Source of the DNA: Candidatus Nomurabacteria bacterium
GTDB lineage: Bacteria; Patescibacteriota; Minisyncoccia; Phycocordibacterales; SBAW01
Assembly: GCA_943349675.1 (NCBI GenBank)
Contig: CALQZN010000008.1
Location: forward strand, 1-21,323
DNA length: 21,323 bases
Direction: 5' to 3'
Part shown: piece after piece, positions 14,383 to 21,323 of the stretch
Position numbering within the stretch: the stretch's first letter is position 1
Layout: each line of letters starts with the position of its first letter
The notes under the pieces: model-generated
What the model was told of the DNA's origin: nothing
The model's input: only the letters and a program-made list of their open reading frames with translations
Database searches by the model: none
Made by a program: the position numbers and the translations under genes

Positions 14383-15411
14383 ATGAAGCTCCTTATTTGC
14401 ACACAAGCAGTCGACAGTCGGGACTCAAATTTGGGTTTTTTCCATACATGGATAGAAGAATTTGCAAAACATTGCGAGAGTGTGACGGTTATTTGTTTGC
14501 GTGAGGGGGAGCATTCTTTGCCTCAAAACGTGCAAGCGCTTTCTTTAGGTAAAGAGCAAGGGAAGGGTCGTGTGGTGCGTGTGTGGCGGTTTTTAAAATA
14601 TATTCGTGCCAGCAATTATGATGCTGTTTTTGTACACATGAATCCCGAGTATGTGTTGCTTGGAGGTCGGTATTGGAACAATCGCGGCATAAAAGTTGGA
14701 CTATGGTATGCGCACAAAAGCGTTACATGGAAATTAAAGCAGGCGGTGCGGTTGCTCGACAGAGTTTTTACTGTTTCTTCAAGTAGCTTCCAAGTTCCCA
14801 CACCAAAACTCAGAGTACTTGGGCATGGCATCGATACGGAACTTTTTCGGCCAGCGATGCATACAGAGAGCAACCAACTGCGCATTATTACCGCTGGACG
14901 GTTGGCAGAGAGTAAGCGACTACTTGAAATGGTGGCGGTGCTTGACGTGCTGCATGCGCGCGGGCAAAAATTTTCCTTTACTATCGCAGGCGAGGCTGGT
15001 ACACCAGCTGAACGGGCATATACTGAACTCTTGCGCGCTGAAATAGCAAAACGCCCCTATCAAGCAAATGTTCACTTAATGGGGGCGGTACCGCATCACG
15101 AATTGGCTGACGTGTTGCGTAAACATGATGTACAGTTTAACTTTGGTGTGACAGGCAACATGGATAAGGCAGGACTCGAAGCGCTTGCTGCAGGGATACC
15201 GCTCTTTAGCACCAACGAACACTTTAGAGAATTGCTGGAGCCTTGGGGCTTGTATGTAGGAAGTCCAAACGCCGAAGTTGCGGCAGATGCGTTGGTGCGG
15301 TTTTTTAACCGAGGCGACCAGTCTGCTATTGTGGCAACCTTGCGCAACAAAGTGGTTGCCGAGCATTCACTTACCACTCTTATTCCAAAAATTCTTAAAG
15401 AACTTGTATGA
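14383..15411 (+). CDS. Glycosyltransferase family 4 (variant donor motif)
   Basis: This 342-aa GT-B protein has RVLGHGIDTELFRP (144-157), the hinge typical of GT4. It continues with RIITAGRLAESKRLLEMV (167-184) and the donor motif GVTGNMDKAGLEALAAGIPLFST (255-277). In that motif the second Glu is E266 but the first Glu of EX7E is replaced (G258), and the TGNMDK wording marks a known GT4 subgroup. The N-domain lacks the usual GGA loop. The last 4 nt overlap the methyltransferase start. It probably adds one residue to the same glycan as its neighbours. Confidence 0.88.
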   Translation: MKLLICTQAVDSRDSNLGFFHTWIEEFAKHCESVTVICLREGEHSLPQNVQALSLGKEQGKGRVVRVWRFLKYIRASNYDAVFVHMNPEYVLLGGRYWNNRGIKVGLWYAHKSVTWKLKQAVRLLDRVFTVSSSSFQVPTPKLRVLGHGIDTELFRPAMHTESNQLRIITAGRLAESKRLLEMVAVLDVLHARGQKFSFTIAGEAGTPAERAYTELLRAEIAKRPYQANVHLMGAVPHHELADVLRKHDVQFNFGVTGNMDKAGLEALAAGIPLFSTNEHFRELLEPWGLYVGSPNAEVAADALVRFFNRGDQSAIVATLRNKVVAEHSLTTLIPKILKELV

Positions 15412-16031
15412 CGTACGAACCACAAGTCGGTAAAGAACATTATTCAGGAAAGGCGTATCGTTCGTTGGAGCGATGGAGTTCGTACTGGCATCAACTTGAG
15501 TTAGTGCGTAGCGCAAGCCCACAGACAGTGCTGGAAGTTGGCGTGGGTGAGGGTGTGGTTGCTCGAGAGCTCAAAGCAACTGGCGTTGCGGTTACGACGC
15601 TTGATATTGCCACAGACTTGCACCCCGACATAGTGGGCTCGGTGACTGCTATTCCTACTCAGGACCGCTCGTACGATTTGGTGTTGGCTGCAGAAATTCT
15701 CGAGCATATTGCGTTTAAAGATGTACCGCAGGCACTGCGCGAGCTTGCGCGGGTAGCACGTACGCACGTTGTGATTTCAATACCACATCCGGGGTATGTA
15801 TTTTCTTTGTCTTTTAAACTGCCGCTTTTGCCAAAAATTGACCTCCTTCTGCAGGTCCCATTTTTTTGGAAGACGCATGTGTTCAATGGCGAACACTACT
15901 GGGAGTTGGGGAAAAAAGGATATCCGGTGAAAAAATTTTTAGCGTGTGCTAAAGAAGCTAACCTTACTCTTGTTTCGTATAAAAAATATGCCGACGACCC
16001 CGGGCATCGGTTTTTTGTTTTTAGTGTATGA
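15408..16031 (+). CDS. Class I SAM-dependent methyltransferase
   Basis: The Rossmann SAM-binding motif is VLEVGVGEG (41-49). TTLDIA (63-68) ends the second strand with the ribose-binding Asp, and YDLVLAAEILEHI (89-101) is motif IV. VVISIPHPG follows, as in the Methyltransf_11 type. At 207 aa it is a single domain with no membrane helix. It sits inside a run of glycosyltransferases, with ATGA overlaps on both sides, so its likely target is a sugar residue or glycan end. Methyl capping of chains is one known role for such enzymes in polysaccharide operons, but that is inference here. Confidence 0.9.
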   Translation: MTYEPQVGKEHYSGKAYRSLERWSSYWHQLELVRSASPQTVLEVGVGEGVVARELKATGVAVTTLDIATDLHPDIVGSVTAIPTQDRSYDLVLAAEILEHIAFKDVPQALRELARVARTHVVISIPHPGYVFSLSFKLPLLPKIDLLLQVPFFWKTHVFNGEHYWELGKKGYPVKKFLACAKEANLTLVSYKKYADDPGHRFFVFSV

Positions 16032-17113
16032 CTACACCACTAACTTTTTTTGTTGACCCAGCTTGGCGCCGGCAGATGCAGCACATACCACTGCTGTACC
16101 CATTTTGGGGCAACGCGCTTGGAGACTCGACTCCTTTCCAACGTACTCTATTTGAACGACATGGTTTCGACAAAACACACTACCGTATAGTTGATGACCC
16201 TGCCCAAGCAGAAGTCATTATGTTGCCGTATAGCCATAATCTCACTGTACACATGGCGCCAGAATTGTTAGTACAGGCTTTGGCAGTTGCAGAAAAATAT
16301 AAAAAACCATTACTTATTGATGGCGCTGGGGATATTGAATATCCAGTCTTGGAGCCTCACTCTATAGTGCTCCGCTATGGAGGGTATCGTTTTGCAAAAA
16401 GAGAAAACGAAATTCATATACCACTGTATGCAGATGACTTGTTAGAAGCATACTGCGGAGGTGATTTACATATGCGGCAAAAAAAAGACAAACCAAGCAT
16501 AGGATTTTCTGGTTGGGCGACATTATCGTTGCAACAAGAGATGCGTGCAGTTGTTAAAGAACTCCCAACTCGGCTGCGTGGCATTTTTGACAGTCGATAT
16601 AATGCCTGTAAAAAAGGTGTTTTCTTTCGTCGACAAGCTATTGAGGTGCTCAAGCGCTCTTTGTTGGTTGAATCTAACTTTTTAATACGCAACTCATACT
16701 CAGGTCATCGCGATACTGCTCAAGATGCGCCAGAAGAACTCCAAAGGGCTTTTGTAGAAAACTTACTACAAAGTGACTATGGGCTTGATGTGCGTGGTGA
16801 TGCAAACGCTTCCATTCGTTTGTTTGAAATTCTATCGCTCGGGCGAATACCGGTTATTATCGACACAGAGCGTAATTTTCCATTTTCAGATATTCTCGAC
16901 TACTCGTCGTTTTCTTATCGAATAGATTTTCGTGACCTCGCTCATGTGCCGGAGCTTTTGGCGGAATTTCATGCAAATTTGTCGCCAGGGCAATTTGAGT
17001 TGATGCAAAAAAATGCTCGCAGGGTGTACCGAGAATACTTCCGTGTTGACGCATTAACCGCGTATATTATGCAGGCAATACGAACCCGCGTAGCAGAGCC
17101 AGAACTATTGTAG
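16028..17113 (+). CDS. Exostosin-like (GT47) glycosyltransferase
   Basis: The C-terminal part, residues 249-301, closely follows the exostosin pattern. SDYGLDVRGDANASIRLFEILSLGRIPVII corresponds to the nucleotide-sugar pocket with its conserved RGD and S-R-(L/F)-(Y/F)-E, and FPFSDILDYSSFSYRID follows. The N-terminal half has the weaker matches expected of this family, including AEVIMLPYSHNL (61-72) and KPSIGFSGW (155-163). The 361 aa lack a signal anchor, so it would work in the cytoplasm, unlike Golgi exostosins. It is the last gene of the operon, with its start overlapping the methyltransferase. Its stop overlaps the stop of the opposing gene by 9 nt. Confidence 0.85.
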   Translation: MTTPLTFFVDPAWRRQMQHIPLLYPFWGNALGDSTPFQRTLFERHGFDKTHYRIVDDPAQAEVIMLPYSHNLTVHMAPELLVQALAVAEKYKKPLLIDGAGDIEYPVLEPHSIVLRYGGYRFAKRENEIHIPLYADDLLEAYCGGDLHMRQKKDKPSIGFSGWATLSLQQEMRAVVKELPTRLRGIFDSRYNACKKGVFFRRQAIEVLKRSLLVESNFLIRNSYSGHRDTAQDAPEELQRAFVENLLQSDYGLDVRGDANASIRLFEILSLGRIPVIIDTERNFPFSDILDYSSFSYRIDFRDLAHVPELLAEFHANLSPGQFELMQKNARRVYREYFRVDALTAYIMQAIRTRVAEPELL

Positions 17114-17929
17114 GCGGTAGGCTACAGTAGTTGGTCCAAGTGAGTTGTTGCTAAAAAAATAAGGTAGTGGCGCAAGTAGGGCAAGAACCCCAACACTTAC
17201 CCATACAAGGCGGTCACGTAACACATTCAATATGCGGAGCTTACTTTCAAAAAGTATCCAAAGGCCAACTGGTAGCAAGGCAACCACGACGATAGTTGAT
17301 ATGCCGACACCAACTCCCACAGTTATATAAGAGAGGAGTATACGCTTGTTTTTTTGTAGATGTTCTCGAGTGAGTATGTACAAAACGAGTAAAAATAAAA
17401 ATGAGACAGGCAGCCAGTGTCGTCCTGTCATGGAAAGCCCTGTGTGTAAAAGGCTTGTGGTAAGTAAAAATGCAGCGCCTCCCGCAGCGATGCGTGATGT
17501 AAAAAGCGACTGTGCAGTGCGATAGATAAGAAATACTGATGCTGCGCCAAGTGTAATGCTGATGAGGCGTGCTGCGACAAAAAACGGCGAAAGGTTAGCA
17601 AGGAAGTGTGTAGAAAGTGAGTCGAGCGTGCCTTGCCAAGTTGCCATAGTTGCGCCTGCGATAGCTGCAAACGGTAGTACGTAGAGGTACGAAAGATAGG
17701 GTGGATAGTATAAAATATTTTTAAATAACTCAGGGTGTAGTGACGGCACAAGAGTGTGCGATTGCAGCATTTGTAGTGCGCCTAAAATAAATGGCGGCTC
17801 GTCAGCAATTAATGTCAGGGGTAAGCCGTAGCCAATCCCTGCGACACGCAACAAAAATGCCAACCCGACAAGTGTCCATAAGGGGGCGTCAGATTCGATA
17901 TATCGATGAAAGCGCGTGCCAAAATGCAT
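17105..17929 (-). CDS. Truncated PMT/GT39-like membrane glycosyltransferase
   Basis: The protein has about seven hydrophobic segments (roughly residues 15-37, 76-98, 112-137, 145-163, 170-186, 198-224 and 240-260). Its first external loop holds LIADEPPFILGAL, where D43-E44 fits the catalytic acidic pair of dolichyl-phosphate-mannose-type (PMT, GT39) transferases. Such enzymes take a sugar from a polyprenyl-phosphate donor outside the membrane. They normally have 450-600 aa and 11 or more helices; this one stops at 274 aa. The stop lies within the opposing exostosin gene (9-nt overlap), so the C-terminal half is missing. It may be a decaying pseudogene or a short functional form. GtrA and GT2 genes adjacent would supply its donor. 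Confidence 0.7.
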   Translation of the reverse strand: MHFGTRFHRYIESDAPLWTLVGLAFLLRVAGIGYGLPLTLIADEPPFILGALQMLQSHTLVPSLHPELFKNILYYPPYLSYLYVLPFAAIAGATMATWQGTLDSLSTHFLANLSPFFVAARLISITLGAASVFLIYRTAQSLFTSRIAAGGAAFLLTTSLLHTGLSMTGRHWLPVSFLFLLVLYILTREHLQKNKRILLSYITVGVGVGISTIVVVALLPVGLWILFESKLRILNVLRDRLVWVSVGVLALLAPLPYFFSNNSLGPTTVAYRLQ

Positions 17930-17949
17930 AACTTAGTGTACGCTATGGC

Positions 17950-17955
17950 AGTATA
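17950..17955 (-). promoter_or_regulatory. Candidate -10 box for the minus-strand PMT-like gene
   Basis: On the minus strand this reads TATACT, five of six matches to the -10 consensus, 20 nt before ATG 17929. A weak -35 candidate (CTGGGA) is 17 bp upstream. The 66-bp divergent gap must also hold any promoter for the GtrA gene; a GTATAC immediately before ATG 17996 is too close to serve it in the usual way. Confidence 0.4.
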
Positions 17956-17995
17956 GAGTACAGACCTTTTATTCCCAGCCCACTTTTTTGTATAC

Positions 17996-18421
17996 ATGAA
18001 AGCCATTTTTAATAAACACCGACTCTTTCTACAGGTTGGTCTGGTGGGCGGTGTTGGGGCGATAACTCAAACTCTTTTGCTTATTTTGTTTGTCGAAGTG
18101 TTGCGTATGTATCCAGTGCTCGCAAATACTCTTGCGGCGGAGATAGCCATTCTTCTCAATTTTACTATCAATAATTATTGGACGTTTAGCACACGCACCG
18201 GTAAACCGCTTTGGATACGGTTAGCTACTTTTAATGTAGGAGTGCTTGGTTCTATTATTATTCAAGCTCTGTGTATATGGATAGGCATCCATCTTATCGA
18301 TGAGCGCCTATACTTGGTATATATGGCAGTTGGTATCTTAATAGGTTGGGTAGTGAATTATTTTTTTTATACACGAGTAGTGTGGTTCCGCTTAAAAGAA
18401 GAAGAGCAGTCCACACAGTAA
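17996..18421 (+). CDS. GtrA-family membrane protein (putative polyprenyl-phosphate sugar flippase)
   Basis: This 141-aa protein has four predicted helices (about 11-34, 39-60, 71-96 and 104-129), the standard GtrA layout. Family motifs are LLNFTINNYWTF after helix 2 and NWV-like WVVNYFFYTRVVWF at the end of helix 4. GtrA proteins are thought to flip undecaprenyl-phosphate-linked sugars across the membrane. The gene lies 4 nt before a DPM1-like GT2 and diverges from a PMT-like transferase, the classical set of synthase, flippase and transferase. The start at 17996 is the only ATG before the first helix; no Shine-Dalgarno is visible. Confidence 0.9.
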   Translation: MKAIFNKHRLFLQVGLVGGVGAITQTLLLILFVEVLRMYPVLANTLAAEIAILLNFTINNYWTFSTRTGKPLWIRLATFNVGVLGSIIIQALCIWIGIHLIDERLYLVYMAVGILIGWVVNYFFYTRVVWFRLKEEEQSTQ

Positions 18422-18425
18422 TACT

Positions 18426-19121
18426 ATGCAAAACACCCGAACACTTTCCATAGTAGTCCCTTGTTATAACGAATCAAAAACTATTTCACTGTTGCTCAAC
18501 CGCCTGCTTGCTGTCGACATAGCTCCGTGGAAAAAAGAAATCGTGGTGGTCGACGACCGCTCGACTGATGGCACGCGAGAGATTCTAAAAGAATTTGAAT
18601 CGTTTCTGTGTGTTGTGTACCAAGAAAAAAATGGAGGAAAGGGTACTGCTGTGGCGCGCGGGCTTGCACAGGCCGCAGGTGACTACATTCTTATCCAAGA
18701 TGCAGATCTGGAATATGACCCCGAAGAAATACCACTACTTCTTGCTGCTATAGACACAGAGAAAGTGGAGGTTGTCTATGGTTCAAGAAACTTACGTCCG
18801 CGCGAGCGTCAAGGGGGACGCATCCCACGGCTTGGTGTATGGTTTATTACAAAACTTATTAATGTTTTATACGGCCTGCGCCTGACAGATGTATGGACGT
18901 GCTACAAACTTTTTCCTCGCGCTGGGGGAGTGTTTGTTGCGGGAGGTTTCGAATCGGAGTTACTTTTTACTGCAGCGCTTGCCCGGCGTCGGTATCAGTT
19001 TGCTGAAGTTGCAATTTCGTACCATCCCCGGGAGGTGCAAGAGGGGAAAAAGATTCGCTACCGAGATGGACTCTATGCTATTTTTGCAATTATTGTAGAT
19101 TGGGTTCGTTTTGGGCGTTAA
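18426..19121 (+). CDS. DPM1-like glycosyltransferase family 2 (polyprenyl-phosphate sugar synthase)
   Basis: The GT-A fold begins TLSIVVPCYNES (6-17). VVDDRSTDGT (41-50) is the nucleotide site, and QDADLEYDP (91-99) contains the DXD metal motif at D92 and D94. GSRN and the WTCYKLFPRA segment match the DPM1/DPG synthase group, which loads mannose or glucose onto polyprenyl phosphate. The 231 aa lack C-terminal membrane helices; the adjacent GtrA protein would supply the membrane component. Its stop directly abuts the stop of the minus-strand SGNH gene (TAA then TTA), leaving no room for a terminator. Confidence 0.93.
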   Translation: MQNTRTLSIVVPCYNESKTISLLLNRLLAVDIAPWKKEIVVVDDRSTDGTREILKEFESFLCVVYQEKNGGKGTAVARGLAQAAGDYILIQDADLEYDPEEIPLLLAAIDTEKVEVVYGSRNLRPRERQGGRIPRLGVWFITKLINVLYGLRLTDVWTCYKLFPRAGGVFVAGGFESELLFTAALARRRYQFAEVAISYHPREVQEGKKIRYRDGLYAIFAIIVDWVRFGR

Positions 19122-20273
19122 TTATTTTTTGAGTCCAAATACATAATACGTACTAGTTGCGCTAGTGAGTTTTTTGGTAAGAACTGAGATGTCTACAAAG
19201 GGTTGTAAGGGTTTACTCTCTGCTATTTTTAAAAAAAGTCGCAGGTACATTTTTTCTCCACCGTGTTTGGCGTCTATCATTTCCAGGTCAGAGCCACCAA
19301 TTGACGCTACGTCGCTAAAATCATAAAAATCAAATCCATATTCTCTGTACGTGGTAGAGAGTGTAGGTGCAAGCGTCTTTACCACTTCTGCATAGGAGGC
19401 GTCAGGGAATGCTTGTATGCGATCATACTCTGTTGGTGCAATGGGAGGTAAGAAACCAATAACAAAAATACCTTTTTCTTTGCAGTACTCTAAGAAGGTT
19501 CGTGTTTCTTGTAGCGCATCGGCTGAGATAGAGTCGCCGTACCAGTCACCGTGCGTGGGGGAAATGGTGTCTGCAAGGGCATGGATGGCTTCCATGGTTT
19601 TTGGCTGAAACGATGGAGTGCTTGTGTTGTAGTAGTCGCTTCCATCGTTTGTTCTGCCGCTTTTGTCCACTACTGCACGCAAACCAATACTAGTGTTCGG
19701 AGTTCTATGGCTAAATACCTCTGTTGGGGAGTATTTATCATGCCAGTAATCTGCGTAGACTTTCCACCAACCACCTTGTCGAATTAATGCTTCAAGTGCA
19801 ACATCTATCCAGCTGCTTTGTGGGTTTGTAAAAGGGTTGGGCCTCGTGACTACATTATTTTTTGCTTGGTCAGGATTAAAAAAGTAATGGTCCATATTTA
19901 CAATAAGAATTTTTGGTTGGTATGGCGCCACTGCCTCAAGGAAGTTTTTAAAATCACTAAGCGCTCCTACTGCGCCCGTTGCGTTGTAGAAGATCCCCGG
20001 GTCTTTAAAGAAAACGCCGCGAAACTCTCCAACGCGAGAATTGCCCAACGCAAGTACTGTTGGTTGATGCAGGAGAGTGCCTTGTTTTTGTAATTCTTGG
20101 GTAAAGTTGCTGTACGCGGGCGCATACAAAAGAGGCTCCTCTCCTTTGGAGAGCGCACCCACTTCTTCGATAGAGTAAAATTCATTCGTGTGGTATAGCA
20201 AGAATATCCCCGGTGCAAACAATATACCCAGCGGAAGCAAAAATAAAAAAATATGTTTAAGAAATTTTTTCAT
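19122..20273 (-). CDS. SGNH-like membrane-anchored protein, partner of an MBOAT acyltransferase
   Basis: The start is taken at 20273, where TAATG joins the MBOAT stop to this ATG. The frame is open to 20330, but the extra 19 residues would lie inside the MBOAT gene. Residues 7-27 form a signal anchor. VLALGNSRVGEF (73-84) resembles the SGNH block I with candidate nucleophile S79. IDAKH (333-337) gives a DXXH pair, D334 and H337, near the C-terminus, as in SGNH hydrolases. KILIVNMDHYFFNP (121-134) fits AlgJ/AlgX-type relatives. Total length is 383 aa. Such proteins take an acyl group passed across the membrane by MBOAT and place it on an extracellular polysaccharide. Confidence 0.8.
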   Translation of the reverse strand: MKKFLKHIFLFLLPLGILFAPGIFLLYHTNEFYSIEEVGALSKGEEPLLYAPAYSNFTQELQKQGTLLHQPTVLALGNSRVGEFRGVFFKDPGIFYNATGAVGALSDFKNFLEAVAPYQPKILIVNMDHYFFNPDQAKNNVVTRPNPFTNPQSSWIDVALEALIRQGGWWKVYADYWHDKYSPTEVFSHRTPNTSIGLRAVVDKSGRTNDGSDYYNTSTPSFQPKTMEAIHALADTISPTHGDWYGDSISADALQETRTFLEYCKEKGIFVIGFLPPIAPTEYDRIQAFPDASYAEVVKTLAPTLSTTYREYGFDFYDFSDVASIGGSDLEMIDAKHGGEKMYLRLFLKIAESKPLQPFVDISVLTKKLTSATSTYYVFGLKK

Positions 20274-21323
20274 TAAAATTGGAAGTAAATAAATGTTTTT
20301 GGGGCAAAATGTCCAGCAAAAATAATCCACAACACTAGTACATAGTACAGTGTCCAGCGGACCAGGCGTCGACGCAAGAAAGTAGGGAGGGTGGGCTGCA
20401 ATTCTTTGTAGAGGTCATACGCCAGAAGTGCCAGTATAGAGAGGGCTACTACAAACAAAGTGCCCCTGCCTATGCCAATTTGGTAAAAGGCACAGTAATT
20501 ACTGCAGGTAAGGTATGAAAAGCTGCTCGTACTCCACTGTGTAAAGAGTCTATACAGTACGGTTAGTGCCTGGCTTAAACTCTCGGCACGGAAAAACACC
20601 CATGCGAGCGCGGTTAAGGCAAACGTAGTTCCTACACGCAAAAGTATAGTGGCCACGTGTGTGTCATGCACCCCAAGCGATGTGTAGAGCTTTGTTCGCC
20701 ACGGTTTAGTTACAAGGCCAAAGCAAATATAAAAGCCAAACAGCAGTCCCATGACAATAAAGTTCCAACCTGCTCCGTGCCATATGCCCATCAGTGCAAA
20801 TATTACTGTGGTGTTTGCGCACTGACGGAGTAGCCCTACGCGATTGCCGCCGAGCGGTATGTATACATAGTCTCGAAACCATGACGAGAGCGATATGTGC
20901 CATCGTCGCCACAATTCCCCTGTGGATTGTGAGAAATATGGCTGACGAAAGTTTGGTGACAGGTGTATGCCAAGCATACGTGCAGAACCAATAGCTATGT
21001 CTGAATAGCCTGAAAAGTCTGCATATAACAAAAAGGCAAAAGCTATTGTGGCCAAGAGTAGCACGGACGCATCGGCTGTGTGTGCGTTTGTATATATAAA
21101 ATCTACACAGACCGCCAAGTTGTTGCCAATAACCAGCTTTTTAAAGAACCCCCACAGCATTTGCTGCAAGCCAGACACGGTTGTGTCGTAGTTGAAGGTC
21201 TGTGTGGTTTTGAGTTGCGGCAGCAGATGTGCAGGACGCTCTATGGGGCCTGCAACGAGTTGTGGAAAAAAGAGTACATAGAGGGCATAGGTGAGAATAT
21301 TTTTTTCTGCACGGTAGTGGCCT
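20273..21323 (-). CDS. MBOAT family O-acyltransferase (AlgI/DltB-like), 5' end outside the window
   Basis: The frame is open to the right edge, so the N-terminus is missing; a GTG at 21178 lies inside the conserved core and is not the start. Visible residues begin GHYRAEKNILTYALYVLFFPQLVAGPIERP, the MBOAT entry motif. Next are LYADFSGYSDIAIGSARMLGI and FRQPYFSQSTGELWRRWHISLSSWFRDYVYIPLGGNR. GIWHGAGWNF then carries the catalytic histidine. Many hydrophobic helices run through the rest. The protein moves an acyl group, often acetyl, from a cytoplasmic donor through the membrane. The stop overlaps the SGNH start, so the pair is translationally coupled. Confidence 0.93.
   Translation of the reverse strand, partial: GHYRAEKNILTYALYVLFFPQLVAGPIERPAHLLPQLKTTQTFNYDTTVSGLQQMLWGFFKKLVIGNNLAVCVDFIYTNAHTADASVLLLATIAFAFLLYADFSGYSDIAIGSARMLGIHLSPNFRQPYFSQSTGELWRRWHISLSSWFRDYVYIPLGGNRVGLLRQCANTTVIFALMGIWHGAGWNFIVMGLLFGFYICFGLVTKPWRTKLYTSLGVHDTHVATILLRVGTTFALTALAWVFFRAESLSQALTVLYRLFTQWSTSSFSYLTCSNYCAFYQIGIGRGTLFVVALSILALLAYDLYKELQPTLPTFLRRRLVRWTLYYVLVLWIIFAGHFAPKTFIYFQF

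Noticed and set aside
20274..20330. N-terminal extension of the SGNH-like protein
   Set aside because: It would overlap the conserved end of the MBOAT gene, and the TAATG junction at 20273 gives a start directly before the signal anchor.
1..21323. CRISPR arrays, insertion sequences, rRNA genes and riboswitches
   Set aside because: Scanned for regularly spaced repeats, transposase-like ORFs, rRNA landmarks and long structured leaders; none was seen.

Overview
The window looks like a chromosomal segment of a Candidate Phyla Radiation bacterium (Patescibacteria, probably Parcubacteria-like). This is inferred from gene content and style, not from a marker phylogeny. The genes are short for their families (MurC 406 aa, RsmI 227 aa, several glycosyltransferases of 300-340 aa) and tightly packed with 4-bp ATGA overlaps. 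Shine-Dalgarno sequences are rare. The window also holds a VirD4-like ATPase lacking a membrane anchor, a lamin-tail protein and a DUF4015-type glycoside hydrolase. There is no rRNA, CRISPR array or transposase, and no gene-free stretch longer than 300 bases.

Bases 1-1765: the 3' end of a tandem bPH2 membrane protein, a Nudix hydrolase and tRNA-Leu(CAG). The last 18 bases of the tRNA are repeated 113 bases downstream around a structured, GC-rich spacer. Then come a small unknown AT-rich ORF with the only strong Shine-Dalgarno I noticed, and an intrinsic terminator. Bases 1783-6174: a cell-wall precursor operon, alr-murD-murC, followed by rsmI. Bases 6204-10435: a small two-helix membrane protein, a membrane-anchored putative glycoside hydrolase, the VirD4/TraG-like ATPase with a long proline-rich tail, and a secreted lamin-tail protein whose start overlaps the ATPase stop. 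Two starts here sit exactly 6 nt after an extended -10 box, which suggests leaderless mRNAs.

Bases 10443-17113: a surface-polysaccharide operon with an NAD-dependent sugar epimerase/dehydratase, four GT4 glycosyltransferases, a SAM methyltransferase and an exostosin-like (GT47) glycosyltransferase. Bases 17105-19121: a truncated PMT/GT39-like membrane glycosyltransferase on the minus strand, diverging from a GtrA-like putative flippase and a DPM1-like GT2 on the plus strand. These three would together make, flip and use a polyprenyl-phosphate sugar. Bases 19122 to the right edge: a minus-strand MBOAT acyltransferase and an SGNH-like membrane protein, a likely extracellular O-acetylation pair.

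Overall, most of the window builds and decorates the cell envelope: peptidoglycan precursors, then glycan assembly, then O-acylation. The most unusual sequence-level signal is the structured element bounded by the duplicated tRNA-Leu 3' end (1298-1428).
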